Below are positions 1 through 8,146 of a DNA stretch of 64,000 nucleotides, one piece after another (the first letter of the stretch is position 1; each line of letters starts with the position of its first letter). Below the pieces are notes generated by a model. That model was given only the letters and a program-made list of their open reading frames with translations. It was not told the origin of the DNA and made no database searches. Origin of the DNA: an uncultured Oligoflexales bacterium (GTDB taxonomy: Bacteria > Bdellovibrionota_B > Oligoflexia > Oligoflexales > JAPPIL01); assembly GCA_958296095.1 (NCBI GenBank), contig OY282434.1, positions 2,200,001 to 2,264,000 of the forward strand, given 5' to 3'. The translations under genes were made by a program, and so were the position numbers.

Positions 1-1450
1 AGAAAGCAAAATCTCCCATAGCCCCTACCTGCTGGCCAGTGTGGGTAAAGTTGATGATGTGCCCACGTGCATCGCCGCGGACTGCAGTCGCCAGTGATAT
101 CCTGCGTGAGCGAGCCCGATAATCGACGACGATGTCACCTGCAAGTGCTAGCGAGACGGAACTGAACACCTGTGCTCGTGCTGTTTCCGCTTCGCCCGTG
201 AAGCTTTTGACCCTGAGGTTGGCGATGAAATCGTAACGATGCCCATGGCCTCGCAAACCATCTCGCACCCACCCTTGATAGCGTAACACCGTGTAAACAC
301 TGCCGCTTTCAAGCCTTGTGCCACGGGCGAAGCCATCGCGCTCGTCCTGAATGCTGAGTGCACCGTCAACACCACCAGCTATCGTCCCGATGACGCTCAA
401 CTTATCGGGGAGAATCAGTGCTGGTAGTTGCACCAGGGTCGCCTCGGCAACCACCGCAGGCCCCCCCTCGTCACGGAACAGCTCCCTAACCTCTGGCGGC
501 ACGACGATGTCTTCAGGGTTGAGCAGTTCAAGATCCGACGCACTCTCGCCCTTGAACAGCTTCGCGGTCTCCTCCGCCACGAGTTGCTCGTTGTCAAGCT
601 TGCCTTCGGGAGTGAGTTCCTCAATGCCAACTACCCGCATCGCAGGCGGTCGATGGGCATCGCCAGGAAAAAACTGCAACACAAATTCAGGGTAGACGAA
701 GTGTGGATTCTTGATAGCATCGTTCATCGACCACAACTTAGGCCAATAACTAGGCTCGCCCAGCAGTTGTTCGCATATATCGTAGAGCGTATCCCCTGGC
801 TCGATGTGGTATTCGGCAGGGGCTTCTCCGCTGGCGAGATTTTTCAGGGTGCCAGGCAAGGGTGGTGCGCCTGAAAATTCATTCGGCGGTGGCACACCCT
901 CAGCATCGGCGGTCGCAACACCAGCACCATCCTCGCCCAGTCCAGCTTCGGGAAGATCAAGCTCATCGCCTTCTGCCCCCTCCAGCGGAGGCTCGCCTTC
1001 GTCCAATAACTGTGCGTCAACATTACTAAACTGCTGGTTTTCGTTCTGAAACTGCTGGTTTTCGTTCTGAAACTGCTGATCTTCGTCTTGAAACTGCTGG
1101 TCTTCGTTTTGAAACTGCTGGTTTTCGTTTTGAAACTGCTGATCTTCGTCTTGAAACTGCTGGTCTTCGTTCTGAAACGGCTGGTCTTCGTCTTGAAGCT
1201 GGTCTTCGTCTTGAAGCTGATCTTCGTCTTGAAACTGCTCTTCGTCTTGAAGCTGATCTTCGTTTTGAAGCTGGTCTTCGTTCTCTGCGTCGTCTTGTGC
1301 ATTAATATCCTGCTCGTCCTCTTCGAGATCACTGTCCTCCAGCATTGCTTGTTCTTCTGCTAGTTCTTCGTCCTGCACCTCCGCGAGGTTAGCGGCACAG
1401 GCACTGCTCATTATCGCCCAGATCAGCGCGAGGATAGCGGCAGGCATCAT
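1..1450 (-). CDS. LysM-domain envelope lipoprotein with acidic heptad repeats (3' end outside window)
   Basis: The frame is open from the ATG at 1450 to the left window edge, about 483 codons, so the C-terminus is not visible. The N-terminus reads as a lipoprotein signal (MMPAAILALIWAIMSSACAA, with Cys about residue 18). It is followed by a very acidic stretch and about twelve heptads of the type QFQDEDQ (about residues 55-140). A LysM domain follows (GDTLYDICEQLLGEPSYWP then NDAIKNPHFVYPEF, about residues 215-265), which in the family binds peptidoglycan. The part after LysM contains a beta-rich segment that I cannot name. The protein probably sits in the outer membrane and touches the cell wall. 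The start is chosen for the signal peptide; a second ATG follows directly. The heptads may be a spacer; that is inference. Confidence 0.8.
   Translation of the reverse strand, partial: MMPAAILALIWAIMSSACAANLAEVQDEELAEEQAMLEDSDLEEDEQDINAQDDAENEDQLQNEDQLQDEEQFQDEDQLQDEDQLQDEDQPFQNEDQQFQDEDQQFQNENQQFQNEDQQFQDEDQQFQNENQQFQNENQQFSNVDAQLLDEGEPPLEGAEGDELDLPEAGLGEDGAGVATADAEGVPPPNEFSGAPPLPGTLKNLASGEAPAEYHIEPGDTLYDICEQLLGEPSYWPKLWSMNDAIKNPHFVYPEFVLQFFPGDAHRPPAMRVVGIEELTPEGKLDNEQLVAEETAKLFKGESASDLELLNPEDIVVPPEVRELFRDEGGPAVVAEATLVQLPALILPDKLSVIGTIAGGVDGALSIQDERDGFARGTRLESGSVYTVLRYQGWVRDGLRGHGHRYDFIANLRVKSFTGEAETARAQVFSSVSLALAGDIVVDYRARSRRISLATAVRGDARGHIINFTHTGQQVGAMGDFAF
1029..1286 (-). repeat. 21-bp in-gene tandem repeat coding for acidic Gln-rich heptads
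   Basis: About twelve units of roughly 21 bp on the minus strand encode Q-F/L-Q-D/N-E-D/N-Q. A few units are one codon shorter (QLQDED). All length changes are multiples of three, so the reading frame is kept. Such tracts change copy number easily by slippage. Confidence 0.85.
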
Positions 1451-1475
1451 GTTCCCTCAAGCTATAACCATACCA

Positions 1476-2492
1476 CTATTTTAGCATGGCTGGCGGCTGA
1501 AAATAATTGGAAAACACTGCCCACGCCATGTCCTTGCCCTCGTCTCCTGCCTGCCACTGATGGAAGCCAAGCGCGGCAATCATTGCCGCATTGTCGGTGC
1601 AAAAGCGAGCGGCGGGAAACAGCAACCGCGCAGCGCTAAAACGAGCCGCGAGCATGGCACGCAAGCGTTGATTGGCAGCCACGCCACCGGCAACGATGAT
1701 GGTTTGCGTGGGCGGCGGCAGGTGCAGTTCGATGCCATCTACTAGCTGGCGGAAGGCTTCCTCCTGAAAGGCATGGCACAGGTCCGCGGTCTCCTGTTCG
1801 TTCAACTTACCACCCGCCTGGCGGCAAAGATTGACCACGTGGGTCTTCAGTCCCGCGTAGCTGAAGTTACGCGCCCCTTGCATGACTTTCGGCATGGCAA
1901 ACTTGCCCGCCTGCCCCTGTGCCGCGGCCGCCTCAATACGCGGTCCTCCAGGCCAGCCCAATCCCAACACTTTAGCAATCTTGTCAAAAGCCTCGCCGCA
2001 AGCATCGTCAAGCGAATAGGCGACGAGTTGAAAGTCGAGCGGCCCCTGCATGTAGTAGAGATTGGTATGCCCTCCCGAGACAATCAATGCCAGACAGGGA
2101 AAAAGTTGCCGCATGTCCTTGTCAATTCCCAGCAAAGCCCCGCACAGATGGGCATGCACGTGGTTGACAGGCAGGAGAGGTTTGCCTGTAGCAACTGCCA
2201 GCCCTTTGGCAAACGAAGCTCCAATCAGCAGCGAGCCAACCAAGCCTGGCCCTTGGGTGACGGCGATGGCATCCAGTTCCTGCCGTGTCACTCCTGCTTC
2301 CCGCAATACTTCCTGCACCAGCGTCGCAATCTGCAGCAAGTGCGCCCGCGCGGCCAGTTCGGGCACGATCCCGCCGTAGTCAGCATGCAACTGTGCCTGA
2401 GTGCTAACCCGCTCCGCCACTACCTGGCGCCCATCCTCGACCACCGCCGCGGCACTGTCATCACAACTGCTCTCAATTCCCAACACTAGCAT
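1476..2492 (-). CDS. tsaD: tRNA N6-adenosine threonylcarbamoyltransferase TsaD
   Basis: TsaD transfers the threonylcarbamoyl group to A37 of tRNAs reading ANN codons, acting in the cytoplasm with TsaB and TsaE. The sequence begins MLVLGIESSCDD and carries the metal-binding histidines in NHVHAHLCG at residues 111 and 115, the same numbering as the Escherichia coli enzyme. The nucleotide-binding segments SGGHTNLYY and VAGGVAANQRL are also present. With this start the protein is 338 residues, the normal family length. An in-frame ATG lies 18 bases upstream (2510) and overlaps the stop of the preceding gene. I prefer the inner ATG because the family starts there and AGGGA lies about 10 bases before it. 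It is the last gene of a coupled operon after glnS and the membrane protein. Its partners TsaB, TsaE and TsaC are not in this window. Confidence 0.95.
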   Translation of the reverse strand: MLVLGIESSCDDSAAAVVEDGRQVVAERVSTQAQLHADYGGIVPELAARAHLLQIATLVQEVLREAGVTRQELDAIAVTQGPGLVGSLLIGASFAKGLAVATGKPLLPVNHVHAHLCGALLGIDKDMRQLFPCLALIVSGGHTNLYYMQGPLDFQLVAYSLDDACGEAFDKIAKVLGLGWPGGPRIEAAAAQGQAGKFAMPKVMQGARNFSYAGLKTHVVNLCRQAGGKLNEQETADLCHAFQEEAFRQLVDGIELHLPPPTQTIIVAGGVAANQRLRAMLAARFSAARLLFPAARFCTDNAAMIAALGFHQWQAGDEGKDMAWAVFSNYFQPPAMLK

Positions 2493-2506
2493 ACGTACTT
2501 CATCCC

Positions 2507-4216
2507 TCATTGCCGTGCGGCTTGGCGATACCAGCGCACAAAATCTCTACCGTCGAAAGCCAGCAAGCCACCCGCCTGCTCGTCTTCAACGAAGGTGGTA
2601 GGCAGGTTTTGCCCCGCAAGAAACTGGGCGAGGCGATCGATTTCGTGTCTGCCGCGGTGCGGATAGTAGAAGATTTTGATGGTAAAGTCTGCGCTGATGC
2701 TCTGCACGCGTCGATAGACATGATCGAGATTGGTGACAGGATGCACGACGCGCCCTGCCAGGCTCTGCATCTGTGGTGGCGCGACTGGAGCAACAGGCTG
2801 ACGAGAAAAAACAACGTCCTGCCAACGGGTGTGTGTTCTGATAAAATTGCCGGTGCTAACAAAGCCTGAATCAGGCAAACTAAAAAACCGAGTGGCGTTG
2901 CGACTGCGGGCATAGCCGAAGCTGAGTGCAGCAACCAACACGATTGCCGTGGTCACGTAGACAGGTCTGTGCTTGAGATGAAACAGGGCGCGGGTAGGGT
3001 TGATGCGGACGATCATGTGTGGCAGCAGGGCAAAGAGAGTCGATAGAGGGAGGCTGAATTTCAAAGACGACAGCAGATGATCCCACGAATGGAAGACAAA
3101 AAACAACATGTGCGCTAAGCAAGGCACGTACAGCAGCAGATAACAGTTAGCCGCTTGATAACTCGCGCTGCTGGTTATGCTTTTCCCCTGCAAACGCACC
3201 CGCACGGCGACGTAAAAGGCAATGTAGAGCAGTGCCACGCCGCTTACACCATAGCCCAGCTCAGGCCAGCTGAACATGGCGGTTAGTAGTGCTTCCGCCC
3301 ACAAGCTGAAGGTAGGAATGTCGAGACCCATGCGGGTGATGAGCTTCGTTGCCAGCATGCTATGTGAGCTAAACAGTCGCACTTGGTATAACCAGAAAGC
3401 TACCGCTACTGACGCGGGCAGGAAGAACAAGCAGCTGCCGCGCAGGAAGTGCCAACTTGATTGGCGTGGAATTCGGCCCTCGGCCAGACGCAACACATAG
3501 ACGACCAGGGCAAAAAAAACGAACAACCAATCCGTCAATGTGCCGTAGAAAACCAGCAAGGCCTGTGCCATCTCTCCTTTCCACGTGAATTGCCTCTCTT
3601 GCCGTGCCTGTTCCAGCAGCACATACAGAGCGCAGGGTAACAGCACTGCCTGATCAAAGGAGTAGATGAGGTTGAACCAGAAAAGACTGTGGGCGTTGCT
3701 ATACTGCACGATGGCGGGGGTGCAGGCCATCAAGGTGGCGTTGAGGGCATCGCAACCGCTGCGGCGCAATGTCTGATAGACGATAAAGCACAACACTAGT
3801 GTCAGCAGCATGTGGTAGGCGTAATTCCAAGCCATGATCAGACGCAATTGCATGATACGATCTTGGCGAATCTCAGGCTCGAACAGGGACATGACATTGA
3901 TCATCACGTAAAGAGGAAGGATTGCCCCTGGCGGATAAGAGCCGTAGTAGACACGTTTGTCGATGGTCTGTGCCTCGATGCTGCGGGGCGTATGGAAAAG
4001 GGCGAAGCGCAGCTGTAGCGGATTTTCTTGCAACCAGTTGTTGACATGAATCAAAGCGTGTGCGGTCAGCCATTCATACATGCTGGAGCAGCCAGGGCAG
4101 ATTCGCAGTGAGTCAACCGAGTAGGTCGGCTGCATCCACAGCTGGCGTGTCTGCATGCTCTTGGCGAAGAGGCAGAGGGTAACGATGATGATGACGAGGG
4201 CGTAGTGCGGGCGCAT
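2507..4216 (-). CDS. Polytopic membrane protein, GT-C glycosyltransferase-like
   Basis: This 569-residue protein has an N-terminal membrane anchor, a hydrophilic loop of about 100 residues with acidic and aromatic positions (YSVDS, VYYGSYPPGAILPLY), then about eight or nine further hydrophobic segments and a soluble C-terminal part of about 120 residues. The layout is that of lipid-linked-sugar glycosyltransferases (GT-C fold, GT39/ArnT-like): long first periplasmic loop, many membrane helices, C-terminal periplasmic domain. I cannot name a substrate. Its ATG shares one base with the glnS stop (TAATG), and its TGA overlaps an ATG of the tsaD frame, so the three genes are translationally coupled. 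A protein with similar layout but little obvious sequence identity is encoded at 20735-22255. Confidence 0.6.
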   Translation of the reverse strand: MRPHYALVIIIVTLCLFAKSMQTRQLWMQPTYSVDSLRICPGCSSMYEWLTAHALIHVNNWLQENPLQLRFALFHTPRSIEAQTIDKRVYYGSYPPGAILPLYVMINVMSLFEPEIRQDRIMQLRLIMAWNYAYHMLLTLVLCFIVYQTLRRSGCDALNATLMACTPAIVQYSNAHSLFWFNLIYSFDQAVLLPCALYVLLEQARQERQFTWKGEMAQALLVFYGTLTDWLFVFFALVVYVLRLAEGRIPRQSSWHFLRGSCLFFLPASVAVAFWLYQVRLFSSHSMLATKLITRMGLDIPTFSLWAEALLTAMFSWPELGYGVSGVALLYIAFYVAVRVRLQGKSITSSASYQAANCYLLLYVPCLAHMLFFVFHSWDHLLSSLKFSLPLSTLFALLPHMIVRINPTRALFHLKHRPVYVTTAIVLVAALSFGYARSRNATRFFSLPDSGFVSTGNFIRTHTRWQDVVFSRQPVAPVAPPQMQSLAGRVVHPVTNLDHVYRRVQSISADFTIKIFYYPHRGRHEIDRLAQFLAGQNLPTTFVEDEQAGGLLAFDGRDFVRWYRQAARQ

Positions 4217-5874
4217 TACGGAGTGGTGGACGCGGGGGACGGTGGTGCAATTTTAGCCCAGCTATCACGCAGAGTGACGATGCGGTTCAATACGGGCGCG
4301 GCTGCGGTTGAATCCCTATCGGGACAAAAATATCCGCAGCGTTCTAGTTGCCATGCCTGGTGCTGGGTGAAAAGCCGTGGCTCGACTTGGGCGTTGTTGA
4401 GCACGGTGAGAGAATTGGGGTTGAGAGGGGGCTCGTCGTCTTTATTCCAGCTCGGTGCACACAGCAAGCGATCGTAGAGGCGCACCTCACAACGCTGTGC
4501 ATCGCAGGCGGCAATCCAGTGAATGATACCCTTAACCTTTTCGCCATCCGCGGGTGGCTTGCCATGTAAGGTGTCGGGATCGTAAGTGCAGTGCAGGGCA
4601 ATGATGTTACCTTCTGCGTCGCGCAGCACTTCGTTGCAGGTAATGACAAAGGCATAACGCAGTCGCACCCGCCGCTTGGGGGCGAGGCGAAAAAATTTAC
4701 GCGGCGGCTCTGCCATGAAATCGCGCCGCTCGATGAACAGCGAGTCGGCAAACTTCAGCGTGCGGGTAGCGAAACTTTTATCTTGCGGATGATTGGGAAC
4801 AGTCAGGGACAAGGGCTCGCGATCAAAATTAGTGATAATCACCTGTAGAGGGTCGAGCACTCCCATCGTGCGCATCGCACTGGCATTGAGGTCGTTACGC
4901 AGTTCTCCTTCCAGCACGGAGAAGTCGATACGGCTCTCTTTTTTGGTCACCCCAAGACGACGGCAGAAGTTTTTCAGGGCGGTCGCAGTATAGCCGCGTC
5001 GCCGCAAGCCTGAGATCGTGGGCAGGCGTGGATCGTCCCAGCCCTGCACCTCGCCACTACTGACGAGGCTATGCAGGCGACGTTTGCTGGTCACGGTGTG
5101 GTTCAGCACCAGTCGGGCGAATTCGATCTGGCGTGGATGCGGTGCGGGACGCAGTGTTTGCACGAACCAGTCGTAGAGGGCACGATTATCCTGAAATTCT
5201 AGTGTGCACAGCGAGTGGGTAACTTTTTCGCTGGCATCGCATAGACAGTGGGTGAAATCGTACAGCGGGTAGACGTTCCAGTGCTGCCCCGTGCGAGGAT
5301 GGGATTTTTTTTTGATACGGTAGATGGTCGGATCACGCATACTGATGTTGGGTGCAGCCATGTCGATTTTGGCGCGCAACACCATCTGGCCTTCGTCGTA
5401 ATGGCCTGCCTGCATGGCATGAAACAAACGCAGGCTCTCTGCTGCAGGGCGATTGCGCCACGGACTGTCACGCCCGCGTGCGGTCAGGGTGCCGCGATAG
5501 TCTTTAATCTGCTGCGGGGTGAGTTCGCAGACGTAAGCCTTGTCCATCTCAATCAAGCGGCAGGCATCATCGAACAGCTGCCCGAAATAGTCTGATGCGT
5601 AGGTAATGTCGGCCCAGCGGTAGCCGAGCCACTGCACATCCTTCTTGATGGCTTCGATATACTGCTCGTATTCTTTGGCAGGGTTGGTATCGTCAAAACG
5701 CAGGTAGCACTTGCCACCAAACTCCTGTGCGATTTCAAAATCAAGCACAATCGCCTTGACATGTCCGATGTGCAGATAGCCGCTGGGTTCTGGTGGAAAA
5801 CGCGTCACCACACCTGCAACCTTGCCATCTTCAAGGTCAGCCGCGACGATACGTCGGATGAAATCAGCAGCCAT
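4216..5874 (-). CDS. glnS: Glutaminyl-tRNA synthetase
   Basis: The enzyme charges tRNA-Gln with glutamine in the cytoplasm. The class I signature is complete: PPEPSGYLHIGH near residues 28-38, RFDDTNP following it, and VTSKRRL as the KMSKS-type loop near residue 270. The C-terminal beta-barrel anticodon-binding part is present (DFMAEPPRKFFRLAPKRRVR and later). The length of 552 residues matches the Escherichia coli enzyme. Presence of GlnRS means this organism does not depend only on the GatCAB transamidation route. It is the first gene of the coupled group glnS > GT-C-like > tsaD. Upstream lies about 180 bp of unique sequence and then a repeat array. Confidence 0.96.
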   Translation of the reverse strand: MAADFIRRIVAADLEDGKVAGVVTRFPPEPSGYLHIGHVKAIVLDFEIAQEFGGKCYLRFDDTNPAKEYEQYIEAIKKDVQWLGYRWADITYASDYFGQLFDDACRLIEMDKAYVCELTPQQIKDYRGTLTARGRDSPWRNRPAAESLRLFHAMQAGHYDEGQMVLRAKIDMAAPNISMRDPTIYRIKKKSHPRTGQHWNVYPLYDFTHCLCDASEKVTHSLCTLEFQDNRALYDWFVQTLRPAPHPRQIEFARLVLNHTVTSKRRLHSLVSSGEVQGWDDPRLPTISGLRRRGYTATALKNFCRRLGVTKKESRIDFSVLEGELRNDLNASAMRTMGVLDPLQVIITNFDREPLSLTVPNHPQDKSFATRTLKFADSLFIERRDFMAEPPRKFFRLAPKRRVRLRYAFVITCNEVLRDAEGNIIALHCTYDPDTLHGKPPADGEKVKGIIHWIAACDAQRCEVRLYDRLLCAPSWNKDDEPPLNPNSLTVLNNAQVEPRLFTQHQAWQLERCGYFCPDRDSTAAAPVLNRIVTLRDSWAKIAPPSPASTTP

Positions 5875-6053
5875 GTCTATTATGCAGGTAGGACGTTCCT
5901 CTCCCTCTCTGGCAAGGAAAACAGACGGAGCTCCAACGCCGAGACACAGATCCCCCCTTCAATCCAAAAACTGCAATTAAATCAAACGGCCACACCACAC
6001 CTGCGCCCATCCCTGAAGAGCTGTGCAGGCATGCATATCGCGAAAATTACCGC

Positions 6054-6478
6054 TCGACAAGAGAGAAAGTCGGGAGCAAGAGGGAGCTAGAAAGCGGCAA
6101 AAAGCCTGGCGAACGTAGCGAGCTAGCCACTACTTAGCACAAGTCTCCGTTGTCTTGGCACGGCGCAGCCCTGCCGAGAAACCCGACCTCAACAGACATA
6201 GGCACATGCCCTGTGCAAAAAAATAAACTAACGGCAATACGACAATACTTGTGGTCGGGTTTTCGCACGGTCTCACCGCGCCGTTCATGAAGCCCTCGGT
6301 GGGCAAGTCTCAACGCGACAGCCAAGAGGTCTGATGGCAAGCAGAGAGATCTGAGGACAAACCTGAACGCAATAGCAAGAGGTCTGAGAACGAGCAGCGA
6401 GCTAGGAAGCGAGCGTTACAAAAAGCAGCGTAGCGAGCGAAGCGAGCTAGGAAGCGAGCGTTACAAAGAGCCGCGTGT
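6054..6478 (+). repeat. Modular repeat array 1 (one full core plus tails)
   Basis: It begins with a tail fragment (GAGCTAGAAAGCGGCAAAAA), followed by one complete core from TCCGTTGTCTTGGCACGGCG (6146) to CCTCGGTGGGCAAG (about 6308). Then come two or three short units of the type CTGAACGCAATAGCAAGAGG and two copies of the tail unit GAGCTAGGAAGCGAGCGTTA. The last unit runs into the 3' end of the Rpn gene at 6461. No gene is credible in it; open frames inside are fortuitous. Confidence 0.85.
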
Positions 6479-6724
6479 AACGTGTATTTTGCGTTTGATT
6501 TCAGCTAATTGTTTTTTGGAAATATTGGCAACTGCACAGATGCCATCTTCGCTCAACTCACCAGATTCTAGGAGACGTATCGCGACCTGCTCGATACCCT
6601 GCTTGACCCCCTGTTGCATACCCTGCTCGATACCCTGCCGGATACCCTGCTGTATGCCCTGCTTTTTCCCCTGCTCAATGCCTTCTAGGCGTGCACCCTC
6701 GAAACCGAATTCGATACTTGACAT
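6461..6724 (-). CDS. Intact C-terminal Rpn frame with its own start (RpnS-like)
   Basis: Within the broken Rpn gene the last 87 residues form an uninterrupted frame starting MSSIEFGFEGARLEG. A ribosome-binding site GAGGA lies about 7 bases before the ATG. The product has a run of IEQG/QQG repeats (about residues 16-45) and a conserved tail VAIRLLESGELSEDG. In Escherichia coli a short protein from an internal start of rpn genes has been reported to block the full-length nuclease. The same internal start, with the same length of 87 codons, occurs in the paralogue at 16074-16337. That this small protein is made here is inference. Confidence 0.5.
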   Translation of the reverse strand: MSSIEFGFEGARLEGIEQGKKQGIQQGIRQGIEQGMQQGVKQGIEQVAIRLLESGELSEDGICAVANISKKQLAEIKRKIHVTRGSL

Positions 6725-6843
6725 GATACGTTCCTCATCTGGTAAATCGGGAAAACAATCTGCCTCGATGGCAGACAGCCTCTTCCTATCATACCTCCCA
6801 TCGGCAAGTCCAAGGTAAGATATTAGTTTAGCCGATAAACTCT

Positions 6844-6899
6844 TGCGCTACGCGGCTTTTTTGTAACGCTCGCTTCCTAGCTCGCTCTTTGTTCTCAGG
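6844..6899 (-). repeat. Single tail-unit insertion in Rpn gene (middle/C-terminal junction)
   Basis: Read on the minus strand this is one isolated repeat tail: CTGAGAACAAAGAGCGAGCT, AGGAAGCGAGCGTTACAAAA and an end AAGCCGCGTAGCGC. It interrupts otherwise continuous Rpn coding sequence and brings a stop just after it. Confidence 0.8.
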
Positions 6900-7135
6900 C
6901 GCCAGATGTGTTTCATTCCCAGCAGGCAAGGGCTGGTCGTGAGTCCGCACAGTTGCTCATCGGACAACTTAGGCAGATTTACCACCAGGATTGGGTCATC
7001 TGCAATATAGCGGCGCAGTCCGTGAATAGTTTCCAAGGGATGCCGATTTTTAAATTTTAGCTCAAGCTGGCTCTTGGCTATATCGACGGGTTTTTTTGTT
7101 TGCAGAACGAGGATGCCTAAGACAAAACCATTAGT

Positions 7136-7193
7136 GCGCGCTGTGCGCTGCTTTTTTGTAACGCTCGCTTGCTAGCTCGCTCTTTGTTCTCAG
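7136..7193 (-). repeat. Single tail-unit insertion in Rpn gene (nuclease/middle junction)
   Basis: This is a second isolated tail unit in the same orientation relative to the gene (AGAGCGAGCTAGCAAGCGAG, then CGTTACAAAAAAGC). It is nearly identical to the one at 6844. The flanking Rpn halves fit together without it. Confidence 0.8.
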
Positions 7194-7564
7194 GTATAGT
7201 GACACCATGAGAAACAGGACATTGCCGGTGGTGTGCTCAAAGATAACCCCAAAATATACTGGGGAATCTGGCTCTTTTTTGAAGGGCACAGAAAAATTCA
7301 GATCACAAAATTTTTCTGTGCCAGTATCGGGATCGATGCTTGCCTCCTTACTGGGGATGAGTTTGTCAATATCGAACAGTTCATAATCTTCGGGAAATAA
7401 TGCCAACCGGAGAAGATCTTGGGCATAACGAGGATCACTATAGATTTTCTTGAAAAATTTATCATGCAAATGATGCTTGTTTAGTGGGGTTTTATCGTTG
7501 TCGGGCATGGTTGCTGTCCGTTGCTAATGCGGTTACCTGTCTCTGGTAATCATAATAACATAAT

Positions 7565-8110
7565 TTAGCGCAAATCTCCGTTGTCTTAGCCCAAACCTCC
7601 GTTGTCTTGGCACGGCGCAGCCCTACCGAGAAACTCCCCACGAATATGTATAAGCACATGCCCTGTGCAAAAAAATAATCTGGTTGCAGTGTTGGCAATA
7701 TCTGCGGTCGTTTTCGCACGGTCTCACCGTGCCGTTCATAAAGCCCTCGGTCGGCAAGCCTCAACACGATAGCCGAGAGGTTTGAGAGCAAGCAAAGGGG
7801 CTAGCAGGCAAGCCTGAACGCAATACAGGGAGATCAGAGCGCAAGGAGCGAGCTAGGAAGCGAGCGTTACAAAAAGCAGCGTAGCGAGCGAAGCGAGCTA
7901 GCAAGCGAGCGATACAAAGAGCCGCGTAGCGCAAGCAGCGAGTGGAGCGAGAAAGCGGCAAAAAGTCCAGCGAGCGCAGCGAGCGAGAAAGCGGCAAAAA
8001 GTCCAGCGAGCGCAGCGAGCGAGAAAGCGGCAAAAAGTCCAGCGAGCGCAGCGAGCGAGAAAGCGGCAAACAGTCTCGTAAGGCGAGCGTTACGAAGAGC
8101 CGCGTAGCAC
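7565..8110 (+). repeat. Modular repeat array 2, with doubled leader
   Basis: Two leader units (CTCCGTTGTCTTAGCCCAAA, CTCCGTTGTCTTGGCACGGC) precede a complete core whose right arm ends near 7757. Then follow GAGAGGTTTGAGAGCAAGCA-type units, tail units, and a 36-bp tandem array (separate entry). The final tail ends about 37 bases before the 3' end of the gene at 8147. Confidence 0.85.
7946..8072 (+). repeat. 36-bp tandem repeat, about 3.5 copies
   Basis: The unit reads GCGAGAAAGCGGCAAAAAGT followed by CCAGCGAGCGCAGCGA. The copies are virtually identical and the last diverges (GCGGCAAACAGTCTCGTAAG). The same unit occurs once at about 38518-38555 inside another gene's end. Spacers are absent, so it is not a CRISPR array. 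Confidence 0.9.
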
Positions 8111-8146
8111 AACCATCCCCAAATCTGCCCCATCCGCTTGCTTACC

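Larger units (their letters stand above)
6461..7508 (-). pseudogene. Rpn-family PD-(D/E)XK nuclease gene broken by two short repeat insertions
   Basis: Three pieces lie in order on one strand. The N-terminal nuclease part (7508 to about 7195) starts MPDNDKTPLNKHHLHDKFFK and reaches the IFEHTTG motif. The middle (about 7135-6900) includes LETIHGLRRYIADDP and LPKLSDEQLCGL. The C-terminus (6843-6461) carries IEQGMQQG-type repeats and ends like the paralogue at 16074. The pieces are separated by two insertions, each coding in frame for RTKSELGSERYKKAA or nearly so, followed by a stop. Rpn proteins are recombination-promoting DNA endonucleases. Here the usual E-x-K active-site motif reads EHTT, so Lys may also be lost. 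The final residues TRGSL come from the adjoining array. Confidence 0.85.

Noticed and set aside
844..1332. Minus-strand frame rich in KTKSSFKT repeats, and a plus-strand frame of LLVFVLK repeats at 1088-1363
   Set aside because: They are other frames of the heptad-coding tandem repeat of the LysM protein; the repeat period is a multiple of three, so all frames stay open.
7761..8133. Frames coding for LPLSRSLRSLDF or AAFSLAALAGLF repeats
   Set aside because: They are translations of the 36-bp tandem repeat, with no start site context and no counterpart elsewhere.
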